The notes beneath the pieces are model-generated. The model was not told where the DNA came from. It saw only the letters and a list, made by a program, of their open reading frames with translations, and ran no database searches. This document shows, piece by piece, positions 11,792 through 22,961 of a stretch of DNA of 64,000 nt. The stretch is from Pseudo-nitzschia pungens. Its lineage: Eukaryota > Bacillariophyta > Bacillariophyceae > Bacillariales > Bacillariaceae. The DNA is taken from assembly GCA_037355855.1 (NCBI GenBank), contig CM074758.1:8281001-8345000 (forward strand), in the 5' to 3' direction. Each line of letters opens with the position of its first letter. Within the stretch, counting starts at the first letter, position 1. The translations under genes were made by a program, and so were the position numbers.

Positions 11792-13032
11792 ATGAGCATA
11801 GCATCGAAATCATCGCTTCGTCTTGCTCGCCGTTTGGCAGCGCCGACATCGTCGCTACGTTTCATCCATGAATCGAGAGCAGCGGTGGGAGGCACGACCG
11901 TGGACGACAAGAGCCGTAGTCAGAGCTGCCATCATTCCCGTCGGCGTTTTTCCACCGCTGCAAGCGACAAAAATAACACAGCGATAGATAGCGAGAGACA
12001 ACAAGAAACAACCCTATTGGAACGGAGCAGCAAAAATGTTTTCCAACGAATGTTCGAAAAGTATTCCATGTCGAAACAGACCGGTCGAATTTTGATGGCG
12101 GAATCTCTGTTTCAAGCCGCTACCACCCAAGCCAGCGATCCGTAAGTACACAGCCATGGGAAGGACATTCTTCCTGTCAACAAGAGTTATATGGTGATTT
12201 ACGTGTGTCGTACCGGAAGTTTTCCCTCGAAAGCTTTCCCTATTCGAAGCCTGACCACAAACCGCAACTATTGCTTCCTGCATTTTCACATGGTATCGAT
12301 TCGAAACTTTTCTCCAATGTTAGCCGTTGGTATGGCCCCGGTCGCATCGGGCGCGACTTCCGTTCCTATCAAGCCATTTTGACGATGCATATTTGGTTCC
12401 TTCATAGGCGTCTCATATCGGATGAAGTGGATCCGCACACTGCCGCGCTCATCCAGGAAGAGCTGTTCGATATTCTGTGGATTGACACGTCAAATCGGAT
12501 GCGAGCGCATGGTGTGAACGAAATGCTTATCAATAAGAACCTGAAGAAGGTACAACAGTACTCATTCATGCACATGTTTCACTACGATCATTGTTACACT
12601 GGTGATTTGCTGGAAAACCCCTCCGATCGGTTGGAAGCTTTGAAAATGACAATCAAAACCCATATTTTATTGTTGCCTTCTCTGACGGATGAAACCGGTG
12701 ACGAGAACGATGAAAGCGTTGACGAAGAAGCTCTGCAAAAGCATGTTGAACACGACGATCAGGCAGAGCGCATCGCGTGGTACGTAGAGACTCAATTTCA
12801 AAACATCATCCACGATCTCCCCGAATCGTTTTTCGAAAAGGCTCGCATTGCATGGGTCGATCTACCGTCGTTTGATCACATGATCGATGGCAACACCGGA
12901 AAGGAATTACCGAGCCTACCTACCGATCCCGAAGACTTGCTTCCAAGGAATTGGACCAAATCCATCGCAAATGATGGCACGTATTATTATTGGAATCTAG
13001 ACACCCGCCAGGCTCAATGGGATCGACCGTAA
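11792..13032 (+). CDS. UQCC1: Ubiquinol-cytochrome c chaperone (CBP3/UQCC1-like) with C-terminal WW domain
   Basis: Two exons, 11792-12141 and 12234-13032, joined in phase 2 across a 92-nt intron (donor GTAAGT, acceptor TCGAAAG); product 382 residues. The basic, Arg/Ser-rich N-terminus (LRLARRLAAPTSSLRFI) looks like a mitochondrial presequence. The body shows the CBP3 chaperone domain: SRWYGPGRIGRDFRSYQ, LTMHIWFLHRRL and the helical block following NRMRAHGVNEM. In yeast and animals this protein binds new cytochrome b and starts complex III assembly. The last 30 residues form a WW domain: LPRNWTKSIANDG, YYYWN, then QAQWDRP. That tail is not part of the usual CBP3/UQCC1 architecture. Frame ends at TAA 13030-13032. 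Confidence 0.85.
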
Positions 13033-13140
13033 TCAATATTGAATGCAAAGTCGTTGCATTTGTTCTATTAATATTGTATTTCATTTCTTCTTCTAAAAAT
13101 GTCAACGAAAATTTATCAAAAGTTTCGGAGTGTCACTTTT

Positions 13141-14977
13141 CTACCTACTATCAGCTACTGCACTTTTGATTGCTTCGTAGTTCTTCAGCTTGTCGGGAAT
13201 GTAGTGCTTTTCGAATACCAAAGGGAATGGCGTGTCGTACCCACACACGCGTCGAATGGGAGTCTCCAAAGAATAGAAACATTCTCTCTGCAGAGTTGCA
13301 ACAACTTCGGCACCAAATCCAGACGATACTGGCGCTTCGTGTGAGACTACCAACTTCCCTGTTTTCCTGACACTTTCTGCGACACAGTCGACATCCCATG
13401 GTACAATGGTCTGTAAATCGATCAATTCGCACGAGATTCCATCTTTTTCCATGGCCAAATCGCATGCTTCTTCCAAAACTCGAAGATGGCCACCCCAACC
13501 GAGAACGGTGATATCCGTTCCTCGACGCATTACCTCTGCTTTGCCAAGCTCAACTTCGTAGTCGTCCACGGGTACGTCCTCAACAGCTGCACGATAGAGG
13601 GCTTTTGGTTCGAGGAACACAACTGGGTCTTTCGATCGAATCGATGCCAGCAACAGTCCCTTTGAATCGGAATATCACACCGACGATTGAAGTTATGTGA
13701 GCGAGAAAGGAGAGTGTGTTATATATATTTCATAAGAGACGACAAAATCGAAGATGAACAATTACCTTTGCTGCCCTCGGTCCTCTCGGCATTACTACCG
13801 CAATGCCAGGAATGTGCGCTAGAAATGCCTCGGGAGATTGGGAATGGTAGTGCCCACCTTGAATGGTTTCGTAGAATCGACTATGGTAAGAAAGTACTGT
13901 AGACGTGAAGGGATTCAATGAAGTAGATCTCTGCAATGCTTTGGAGAAACTTACCGTGCCCAACAGCTCCGCATGGGCTTCGTAAAGTCACGCCTCCGCA
14001 GTTCCACTGATTACCTGATCGATACCGAAATTTCGACATCTCGTTCACAATCTAACAACAATTTTGATTTCGTTGTAGAGTATCAGAAAAAAATGCATGA
14101 GCCTGAAGTTCATTGCTCCGGCCATCAATTCAAAGTCGCAATACACGATTGCCAATCTCTTTCGATTACGTACTTGGTCAAATGCTTAGAAATTTAGTTC
14201 GACGGAAAGAAACGATTGAATCCAATCATCGCATTAGAAAAAGAATTGAATATGGAGAGACTGCGGGGTCGCGACATGTTTCAATGACAACGAGTCAGCG
14301 TACTCGAGTAAAAGCCATCACTGAAGCAGAGTGAACAGACTCTTACCTGGAAATATATAATCTGCGAATTGAATTTCTCCGATTGCCGTTCCTCCAGACA
14401 TACTTGAGTAGCCAATCGCGAGACCTTTTCGTTGATTCACGAGAGGGAAGCACAAAAAACTTGTTGAGTATGAAATCACCGATGAAACCCAAAACGGTCA
14501 GTAAGAAAAGTCCAACAGCGCACCTGCGATTCCGTTCTCGGATAGTGGTGTGTTAAACACTCTGTCTGCACCAAATTTGTCTTGTAGTCCTTGTGTGCAT
14601 CGAAATACTCCACCAAAAGCCACATCTTTGGGTCGTCAAAAAACGGGAATGAGTAATTGAGAAACATGTCAACTCGAAAGCAAAGGACAAGAAAATATGT
14701 ACCACATACCTTCTCCGAAAAGGATACAGCTTGGATCCGACTCCAGTGCTATAGAAAGTGCGTTGTTGATAGCGGTGAACAGATTCATTCGCTCCGTCAC
14801 CGGACCTTCTACTATTTCCGATGCTGCATTTCTTGTATCCAAGGCGGTCGAAAAAGATGACCTGGCAGCGATTTCGTGATACCTAGATCTGCCATTTCGT
14901 GAGAAACCAAAAACTCGATTCGTACCGAAGGCAGCAGCTCGCTCAAACAATCTCGCAGATTTTGCTGTCGCGTTCAT
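13141..14977 (-). CDS. BCKDHB: Branched-chain 2-oxoacid dehydrogenase E1 beta subunit
   Basis: Seven exons: 14710-14977, 14524-14625, 14347-14424, 14174-14184 (11 nt), 13955-14051, 13766-13857 and 13141-13659. All join in frame to 388 residues. The mitochondrial E1 component decarboxylates the 2-oxoacids of Leu, Ile and Val with thiamine diphosphate; the beta subunit shapes the cofactor site. Conserved blocks: [95 protein letters not shown] and [20 protein letters not shown]. These match BCKDHB better than plastid or mitochondrial pyruvate dehydrogenase E1 beta. The N-terminus is Arg/Ser-rich, as in a mitochondrial presequence. The 11-nt exon encodes FDQ and is required by the conserved AFDQIVNE block. 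Confidence 0.93.
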
Positions 14978-16967
14978 GATTGCAATGGTGTGGTCTCAAT
15001 AAGATAAAGAGAGATGCAGATTCCAAGTGGTCAGGGTCGATTAGATTCCCAGTTCTTTCTTCTCGTCGCCTGGTGACAACACAAGTCGAAGACAAAACGC
15101 CTGTTCTGTAGTTTTGTGATGAGAACTGAGGCCATCGCAAAGAATTCGCGTGTCCGATGTCACCATTTCAATCGTGGCAGGGTATATAGCAGTCCATTGA
15201 GTCAAATCGATGTATGGAATATGGAAATACGTACGGTAAGGTTTACGATTAGTAATACAGCTGCATTCTCAATTTTCATTGGATAATAAATGATCGAAGA
15301 AGTAGGAGTTGTGATAGTGGACGGACTCGTCTGAACTGAAATATTGCAGTGCTGGAATATTTCTTTCTCCACAATACGGCTCTGTAGCAAGCTACTCCTG
15401 TAGGTACAACCAAGAACTTCATTGATTCTGAGAAGTGGTGGAAAGCAAATACAAAGTTAATGATCCAATCATCTCTCAAAGTCGAGGCCTCATTGTATTG
15501 AAGAGAAGGGCAACAAAGCATGTTACATTGCACTAGATTACATACAAAGCATCATGTTACTAGTACCTTGCATTAGATTGCAGAAGTTGTGACAGCAACA
15601 GCCATCCCTCAGTTGTTCTTCTACCTACCAATGCACTGAGTTCTACACAGACTGGGGCATGACAGTTGTTGCTTAGGAATTCCATAGTATGACAGACCTG
15701 CACTCAGAATAATTGAAAAAATCGCATTGTACCTTCTGCTCATTTTCCTTACCCCCCATTGTGAGCAACAAAACCATTATTACAACTGTGTGCACACTGT
15801 GCTGCTACTGCCTCTAGTGGAGATCTTTCAAGTTATGCAGGTTACTAGTTCTTCCTTTGGGTTGTTTTTTGGGTCCTGGATGATAGTCATGTAATTAGAT
15901 TCACAGGACTAATAGTACTACTAGTACTAGTTGCATATTTGGGTGCACATCTTTGGAGCTCACTTTGCCATACCCCGGGTCTACTAGTAATTAGAATAGT
16001 AGTGATATGCAAATTGTGAGCTCTATTGGTTAGTCTATTTGCTACAGTTCTAAGAGCCTTCCGAATCAGCGATTCTGTCGACTCGCCGATTGTTTTTATC
16101 CTTATCCCTAATCCAGTCCCGAGTAGACTCGTGACTGTATTCCGGTGCACGGCACACTTGTCCTCAATCCTGATGTCATCACAATCCTGTTCGTCTCTCA
16201 AAATATGAAAGTGAGCTAGTAGTACTACTGTTACTAGTTGACTACTACTACTACTACTAGTAGCACTATCCATCTGGTGGTGTTTGGATTCAAAATCAAT
16301 CAAGCAAGAAGAATTTTTTCAATCTTGCGGTGATGGTGGTTAGTACTACGAATACTACTACAACGAGCGCCATTCTTGGCCTACTAACTACACAGCATGA
16401 CTCGTTTTTGAGGTATTTGATGGTTAGAAAGTGGAATCTAATCTTGTTGAAAACATAGGTCGTAAAATTCCCGATACGAATTATCCTTCCTTGTTCATCT
16501 CAAGACTTCTGAATTGCACTCCGAAATAATGACTTCTCATTTGTTGACATGCACTTTTTTGACAAGTATTTTGATCGTATTTCAACGCTCGGTGTGGGAC
16601 CCGAGTACCGATTTTAGAGATCGTTCCACTCACGAACGCGCCCACTTACATACGCCAAAGGAATGTTCCACTCGTTTTTGGGCGAACATTTATTGTGCAT
16701 GCAATAAATTAATGAAATCCTGGGAGCGTAGATAATAATATTTGTCTGGCGGTATTCTGTCGTTGTTCTCTTCCCGCGTGAGTCTTACAATAATGAATCC
16801 ATACTCCTAGCGTTACTCATTCCGTTGACAGATTGCGCCACTCTTCCGATACCATATGTAACGGTAGCCGCGTACGAGTACTCGTACGAGGAAGTCAGCG
16901 ACACCTAACGCGCCACTGAACGATATTTTGTCAGTCATATTGATTTTCGGCATCGCACCTTTGCAGA
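14978..16967. other. Long intergenic region
   Basis: Two kilobases without a gene I can support. A GGTAAGGTTTACG motif at 15236-15248 lies about 260 bp upstream of BCKDHB. ACT/AGT-rich, partly palindromic tracts occur at 15908-15931 and 16213-16265. ACGAGTACTCGTACGAG lies at 16873-16889, just upstream of the coiled-coil gene. The 138-codon frame 15887-16303 (minus) draws a Ser run from the ACT repeat and shows no domain, so it is not called. Confidence 0.4.
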
Positions 16968-17891
16968 ATGCTCTCAAGAGCTATCACTAACCACATTGAC
17001 GACGACAACACCAATAAGTGTTACAATACTGTAAACTCGGCGAACGCAACCTCGAATTCACGGATCAAAATGAGCAAGAGAAGTTTGAACGAATTATTGA
17101 AATCCCAAGATCTGTCAACAGATTCGCCTCTTGATCGGGTTCTCAAGCTGAACCAAGAACTGGAGGCTCTACGCGAGAGAAACTCCCGCCTAGAAGACGA
17201 AAATGAAAATCTCGTTGCCAAAAACGAGACTCTGATAACGGAGAGATCTGGACTCGTTCAAGTGGTAAAGGATATGAAAAAGGAATTAGACGATCTGAAA
17301 ATATCATCCATGGCCACCGAGAAGAACCTCCGCGCAGAACTTAGGAGTATGCAGGCCAGCTGGAATTCCTTGTACGAGGAACAACGCGCTACCAAGGAGA
17401 GATACCAGCGAGAGCTGCAACAGCAACAGCAACAACAACCACATCAACAAAAGACGAAGCCTCAAGAAAACACTGAGGTGGATAAAGACATGTCTTTGCC
17501 ATCTTCGTTTCAGGACCAAAAACCACGATCACAAAAAGATATGATAAGCAGCGCAATGAAGAAACAGACAAGTCCTCCAAAAGACACTGCTGATCCTATC
17601 GAACGTGAACTTCAAGAACTAAAAGACGAGAACATGAACCTGAAGAGCGCCTTGGTCAAGCTGCGAACTCAATACAGGGAAGAAAAATACAGGAGCAAAC
17701 ACCCAGTTAGTCCGGCTTCGACCGCTTCGGTCTCCGATTTGGACAGCATCGAAGAGAAGAAATCTTCTCCACCTGGCTTGTTTCTCAGCCTTTCGAGGCG
17801 AAACCTAGTTGGTCGTTCATTCTTAGTTGACTCTTCTGCTGACAATTCTTCGGCTTCCAAGTCGACTAGAAATCTATTATGGGGGAGATGA
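16968..17891 (+). CDS. Coiled-coil protein of unknown function
   Basis: Uninterrupted 307-residue frame from ATG at 16968 (a second in-frame ATG at residue 35 begins MSKRSLNELLK). Residues about 55-145 form a strong heptad coiled coil (LDRVLKLNQELEALRERNSR, then NLVAKNETLITERSGLV), ending in a glutamine run. A second short coiled coil lies near 210-235 (LQELKDENMNLKSALVKLRT). The C-terminus is Ser-rich and basic. There is no signal peptide, membrane segment or basic region next to the coil, so it is not an evident bZIP factor. It may be a cytoskeletal or scaffold protein; I do not recognise the family. Confidence 0.65.
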   Translation: MLSRAITNHIDDDNTNKCYNTVNSANATSNSRIKMSKRSLNELLKSQDLSTDSPLDRVLKLNQELEALRERNSRLEDENENLVAKNETLITERSGLVQVVKDMKKELDDLKISSMATEKNLRAELRSMQASWNSLYEEQRATKERYQRELQQQQQQQPHQQKTKPQENTEVDKDMSLPSSFQDQKPRSQKDMISSAMKKQTSPPKDTADPIERELQELKDENMNLKSALVKLRTQYREEKYRSKHPVSPASTASVSDLDSIEEKKSSPPGLFLSLSRRNLVGRSFLVDSSADNSSASKSTRNLLWGR

Positions 17892-18409
17892 CAAGCAACG
17901 AAAACAGAATCAGGCCGAAGAATAGCACGACATCGGTAGTAATTCATCTGGAGCGTCATGACTTGTTCAGAGAGGGCCGATTGCAACGCATGTTGTTTGA
18001 GCGAGTTTGCTAGCGTCCTACCTCTGAAATAAACTCTAATACTAATTTTTCGAGTAAAACAGGATGCCAGTATTTATCAACACAGATGTTTTGACAATAT
18101 TCTACTATTGCTATTACGTAGTAGTTACTTCCGCTCCTGTTCAATGCTGCCTATTTTCATGATTCATTCTCAGTCCAGTTGCAATGCAGAACATGAAAAC
18201 TTATATTCCGATGAGGGGAATTAGATGCAAGTGCTGGGACAAAATATGCTGTGAACTGTTGGTTAAGTGGAGATGTTGAATGTGGACCAACAGTGGCAGC
18301 ATTCTGGCCATCAACCCATTTGTATCGTGTGTCCTCTTGGTTTGTTGCTCAGTAAATCCTAAACAGATTAAGAATTACTATTCTCCATTGTCGATCAACG
18401 CAGGCGAAA
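17892..18409. other. Intergenic spacer before tRNA-Asp
   Basis: Downstream flank of the coiled-coil gene, AT-rich, running up to the tRNA. No gene or repeat recognised. Confidence 0.35.
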
Positions 18410-18481
18410 TCCGTCATAGTATAGTGGCTAGTATCCCCGCCTGTCACGCGGGAGACCGGGGTTCGATTCCCCGTGACGGAA
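18410..18481 (+). tRNA. tRNA-Asp (GTC)
   Basis: Cloverleaf folds by eye. The acceptor stem is TCCGTCA with TGACGGA. The D arm contains TAGTATAGTGGCTAGTA, the anticodon arm is CCCGC-CTGTCAC-GCGGG with GTC, and the T arm is CGGGGTTCGATTCCCCG. The internal A and B boxes look normal. A T5 run at 18484-18488 supplies a Pol III terminator. Position 73 appears to be A, whereas G73 is the usual identity base of tRNA-Asp. No CCA is encoded, as expected for a nuclear gene. Confidence 0.93.
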
Positions 18482-18850
18482 CATTTTTACAAACCACGGT
18501 TTTGACCCCTAATTTTGACAATTTTGACAATCCTTTAGACTGAACCAACTCAACACGTTCTGGTTCCCACAGCTTTTTTTCATATCAAAACTCTTTTCCA
18601 CCAACCTTACTGTATTTTGAAAGGCTAAGTTACTCCACTTCGTCGTGAAAACCGGAAGTATTTTGAGTGTCGCCTCTAAAAATGTGACGTAACCTTACTT
18701 CATAGAATACAGTAATTATTAATTATGTCATGAATAATATAAGGAAGAAGACCTTTTTCCTTTCATTCGTGAAGAGTGTGATGTAAATGTATGAGTGATG
18801 CATTGTCGCGTTCGATAGTTTAAACCATATCAATTGAATGTTAAGTCACC
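18482..18850. other. Short intergenic spacer
   Basis: Sequence between tRNA-Asp and the 3' end of the next minus-strand gene. Spacer-type motifs CCTTACTGTATTTTG and GTAACCTTACTTCATAG are present. No gene seen. Confidence 0.35.
18484..18488 (+). terminator. Pol III T-run after tRNA-Asp
   Basis: TTTTT three bases after the tRNA 3' end. Confidence 0.7.
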
Positions 18851-21257
18851 TCAATTCCCTCTTCCACGCTTCATGTTTGCGAAGGATATGACCAACGTGG
18901 CAACGGCACTAAAAATCAGTATGTTGACTATCCAAAGAGGTACTTTGCCCCAAACGAGATCGTTCGCAAGTGGAGAGAGCTTTCGGATCAGAGATAAGTC
19001 CCTACGCACGATCCATATAGCCACAGAAGCGATTAGAAGTTCAAAAAGCAATCGAACCTTTTCGAGCTCAGCATACCACGAGAAGTTTTCCGGAGATGTT
19101 GAAAGATGAGCTCGGAAAAAGTCTGTGAGTGAACCATAGTCACAGTCGTCCTTAGACTCTGAGCTTCCAATCGGGATTGATACCATAGATGGAGAAGTTT
19201 CTGAACTACGAAGTGAAGATAAGCTCGAAAAAACTGCAGGCACCTGATTGCCAGACAATGGCACAGATCCTTGGATGAGTTCCTGGTGCGATGTCGCCAA
19301 CAAGGAATGTTGTTCGTTTTCGTTGCTAAATGTCCCACAAGAACCCACGTTGCTTGACTCGTCGCAACGACTCCTCAGTAAATCATCGGCGACAGCGTGT
19401 TTATGTGTCTGAATGAATATTCCATACCATAGGGACATGCACAGCACTGCAAGCCAAAGCAGAGATGAGTTCAAAACGAATGCTCGTCCAAAGGAGATGG
19501 TGCCAATCCAGCACCAACAGAGCAACATTTCGATAGCAGAAACCATTGCGATAATCGCTCCTTTCTTCAGCACAACTTTCTCCAGTAACAGTTGAACAGT
19601 TCCAGATTCCATCCTTGCTTCCCGGAGAAGGCTACATACTGCAGGAATGAGATGAAGCAAAGTGATTTGGATGATGCCTGCACTTAGAGCAAACACGATT
19701 GTGATTCCTGTTCGAGCAAGAATTTTGTGATCATGAAAGTTCATCAATAGTTCTCCGACATAACCCATGGCAAGCAAAAAAATCAAGACATGGCAGAAAA
19801 GGTACAGTAGATCTTGGGAAAAATAGGGCTCCTCCCGCAAAACCCATCGAAGAGGCTGTCGATAACGAAAGGTAGTTACGATACGCGTCATCACTACCAA
19901 CAGCAAACAAACTCCCGAAAAGGAGGCGACCAGCGCCTCCCAACCAGCTTTGGCCACATGATGGATTGCTTCTTCTTTCTTTGCTTCCCACTCCCTTTTC
20001 CTCCTCTTTACAAGTCTCGTGTAGTGATTCATACGCGCCAAAGCCTCTCGTTCCTCTCTTCGGTCTTCTTTGACTTTTTTGTATAGGGCGTTGCTTTTAT
20101 CAATGTCGCTCTTAATTTCGCCATCCTTGATCGCGATGTCACGTTTCTCTGATTGCAATTCTTCTTCGTCCTTTTCTGCTTCGGCCTCTTTTTCAGATGC
20201 GCTTGCGTGCAACTTCTTCGCATCCTCCCCATACGTTTGGGATAATGTCTTGTACACTTGGGCCTCATTGAGAAGCTCAGTCGAAAGGTTGGCGTGAAGC
20301 GAAGAATTTTGGTGAAGTTCAATAGCGATGGCACGCTCGGCTTCGGCGTCATGAATTTCTGCGAGGGCGCTCTGTATGTCTTTATTGGCCTTGATTACTG
20401 CATCAGAGGCCGTGACACTCCTGTCGCTTTCTTTTATTGTTCGGCACAGCACTGGAGCCCAGACACAGATGCCTTTATCAATTTCTGTTTGATTTTGGGC
20501 AGCTTTGGCCAACTCGAGTGCTGCCTGCGCCTCTTTCAGTCTTTCTTTCCCGTCATTCTCTGCTTCAGTAGTTTTGTTCATCAGATCTAACGACTTTTCG
20601 TTCTCAGCCTGCGCTATCCGTGCCAGGTCCATTCCGGCAACTGTCGAACTTACAGAGGCCCGGCCGGTTACAAAGCTGCTTCGATCGTACATTGCACTTT
20701 CCCGCTCGTCAACTTGTGCCCCCTCTGCCTTTTCTTTGGCGTCGTTCTGTAGCCTTTGCACATTGTTCTCCTCCCAAAAGACGTCTTCTCGAAGCGAATA
20801 TGCCTGCTCATAAAATTCATATGCTAAAATGGTATCTTCAATTCCTTGGCGATGCAATTCAATTGATTTGTGATACTTAGCCAGGGCTTGTAACTCATCA
20901 AAATTCATGACACCTTTGATGCTGGCCGCTTCCTCCAAACCCTTTTCCATCTCACCGAAGTGACGATAGACCTCAGCGTGGAAACTGATCGCAACTAGGA
21001 ATGAAATCGTTGCTATGACATAATACTTAATCAGATCACTAATCAAACAACAACCGCAGATCCATAGGCATGGTTGACGTAGGAGCAGAACATGAACCAA
21101 TCGCAAGGTCAATATCCGAACACAACATCTTCTCCAACAATTAACAGCAAGGCGAAAAACTGCAGTATGCAAAATTGTATGATTTACGGGCCACTCGATG
21201 GCGACCAATGTACAAACTTACGGGGTGAAAGAGGTATTCGTTGTCAACATTTTGCAT
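18851..21257 (-). CDS. Large coiled-coil / multi-pass membrane protein
   Basis: Proposed two-exon gene: a 36-nt first exon 21222-21257 (MQNVDNEYLFHP) and a main exon 18851-21025, joined in phase 0 across a 196-nt intron (donor GTAAGT, acceptor GATTAAG); 736 residues. The long frame has no ATG before residue 87 of its open stretch, so an upstream exon or a later start is needed. This model adds a signal anchor (YYVIATISFLVAISF). Next come about 330 residues of charged coiled coil (AQAALELAKAAQNQ, EKEAEAEKDEEELQSEKRD). Then five membrane segments (for example GVCLLLVVMTRIVTTF, DLLYLFCHVLIFLLAMGYVG), a Ser-rich loop and two C-terminal helices (WIVNILIFSAVATLVISF). No family is recognised; function unknown. 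Confidence 0.6.
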
Positions 21258-22100
21258 CTATCGTTTGTGTGGAGCGTTTGATTCGGTTATACCGTCAACT
21301 TTGTCAAATTGGACTTTGCATTCCAAACTGCGAAGAGTCGTTCACTCAGAATCACAATCGCAAAGTATTCCTCAAAGGATTAACAACTGTCCTATGGGCA
21401 ACTAGGTAGACGGATTTAGTGGAAGAGAACCCACAAGACAACGAAATTCCTAATGGAACTGAGTCAAGTTGCCATCATTGCTATCTCTTCACATCATGAG
21501 TAAAACACGACAGTATCGAAGCACCAGCCCGCAATTTCCCACGACTTCCCATTTGATTGAAAAGAATTCTTTACCGAAAAAGCTTCCCCCAATGATGTCA
21601 GTGACATCGAGGTTCGTACGTGTAGATTTTAACGGAGTTACTTTTGAAAACTTTAGTTAAGATTACCTTTGCTTAACGAGTTCAATTCTGAATTGATGTT
21701 AAATGAATTATCGAACACTAAAAACAAAAAAACTACTACTAGTAAGGGTGCCCCCAGGACCATGGAGTCGTTCATTACTTCGTACTTCCCATTATCGAGT
21801 ACAGTATCGTACGGTACGTACCGAACCGTAGGATCTTACGATCAACCATTACTGTGATTTTTGTTTTGTTTTCATTATTTTTGTTTTTTTCATCCTTTCT
21901 CGAACTTGGCTCTTGGGTCTTTGATCTTCGAACTTCGAAGCCTCTCAAAAGCAGCAGCGCAAGAAAAGCATATCTTTGGCCCAGTTCTTTGTATCTGAAG
22001 GAATTGTGAAAACTTTCTAGAACGACTCAGACAAAATCTCTCTGTGAATTATTGGACGTAACCAGCTCCACTTTCGACTGCTGAGGGAAAGGGAAAGATT
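21258..22100. other. Divergent intergenic region
   Basis: Upstream flanks of two divergent membrane-protein genes. GTACGGTACGTACCG and GGATCTTACG lie near 21810-21840. No gene was found; the small plus-strand frames at 21469 and 21669 lack features. Confidence 0.4.
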
Positions 22101-22826
22101 ATGGCGGACAAAAAATCCAAAACCGCACCTGCCGAATCTTCGTCGAAGCTATCGAAAACGATGAAGATCGACGGAGAGGACATGTCGTTGGAAGAGTCCC
22201 TGGAGCGAGCACTTATCGCCCTAGACAAAACCAAAGATCACATGCTTGGCCTCCACAAAGCGTGGAGATCACAGCTACAGCGAATCAGTATCATGGTCCT
22301 TATGGTTGTCTTCAAACAATCCTCGATTCCTACGACCGGGTGTCTGGAGGAGATCGAAACTCGGAACCAACAAATCACAAGCACCAAGGTCGCTGCCGAA
22401 GAAACTCCTGGGGATGAGTCGCTTCTGATCGGCAAGTGGGAAGCGGGGAAGTATTGCGTCGCGGACTCCGTCACGGAAATTTTAAGCGTCCTCTGTTGCC
22501 TGACTTTGATCTGGCTCATGTACCAACCATTACAGGGAAACGACTTTACGTCCCTGCCATTTCGGATATCCGTGTCCTTTGTTCCGCTGATCCTGTCGAG
22601 TTTCTACAACAAACCAATCATGGGATGCCTGCCGGATTTCTCCGGAAACGACGACGGAAAAGGTGTTGAGGAGAAGCACCGATCATTTCCGGTCGTGCTG
22701 ATTTTCATGGTGGTAACTTTTGCCTCCCTCTCGGTAATGCGATACCAGCAAACCCAAAACATCGAGAACATTCAAAAGATTGAAAAACTCAAAAAAAATT
22801 TGCTGGGAAGCAAAAAGAAAAAGTAG
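22101..22826 (+). CDS. Small multi-pass membrane protein, unknown family
   Basis: Uninterrupted 241-residue frame from ATG at 22101. The N-terminal third is soluble and charged (SLEESLERALIALDKTKDHM). Hydrophobic segments are ISIMVLMVV, ILSVLCCLTLIWLMY, RISVSFVPLILSSF and FPVVLIFMVVTFASLSV. The protein ends in a basic coiled tail (KLKKNLLGSKKKK). A dilysine-like KKKK end is compatible with ER retention, but this is inference. No family recognised. Confidence 0.6.
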   Translation: MADKKSKTAPAESSSKLSKTMKIDGEDMSLEESLERALIALDKTKDHMLGLHKAWRSQLQRISIMVLMVVFKQSSIPTTGCLEEIETRNQQITSTKVAAEETPGDESLLIGKWEAGKYCVADSVTEILSVLCCLTLIWLMYQPLQGNDFTSLPFRISVSFVPLILSSFYNKPIMGCLPDFSGNDDGKGVEEKHRSFPVVLIFMVVTFASLSVMRYQQTQNIENIQKIEKLKKNLLGSKKKK

Positions 22827-22961
22827 ATTGTGCCGCAAAAGCAATATAAAAGGTCGAGTCTTTCTTCGTTTGAGTCTTGGCAAGTCATTGAAGAAAGGCA
22901 TTGTCGCCGTCACTCTTTCGTTATTTTGACTGATTCTATGATTATCATTAATTTTGAGAAA

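Noticed and set aside
15887..16303. 138-codon minus-strand frame
   Set aside because: The Ser run comes from an ACT repeat, and no domain or plausible start context was seen.
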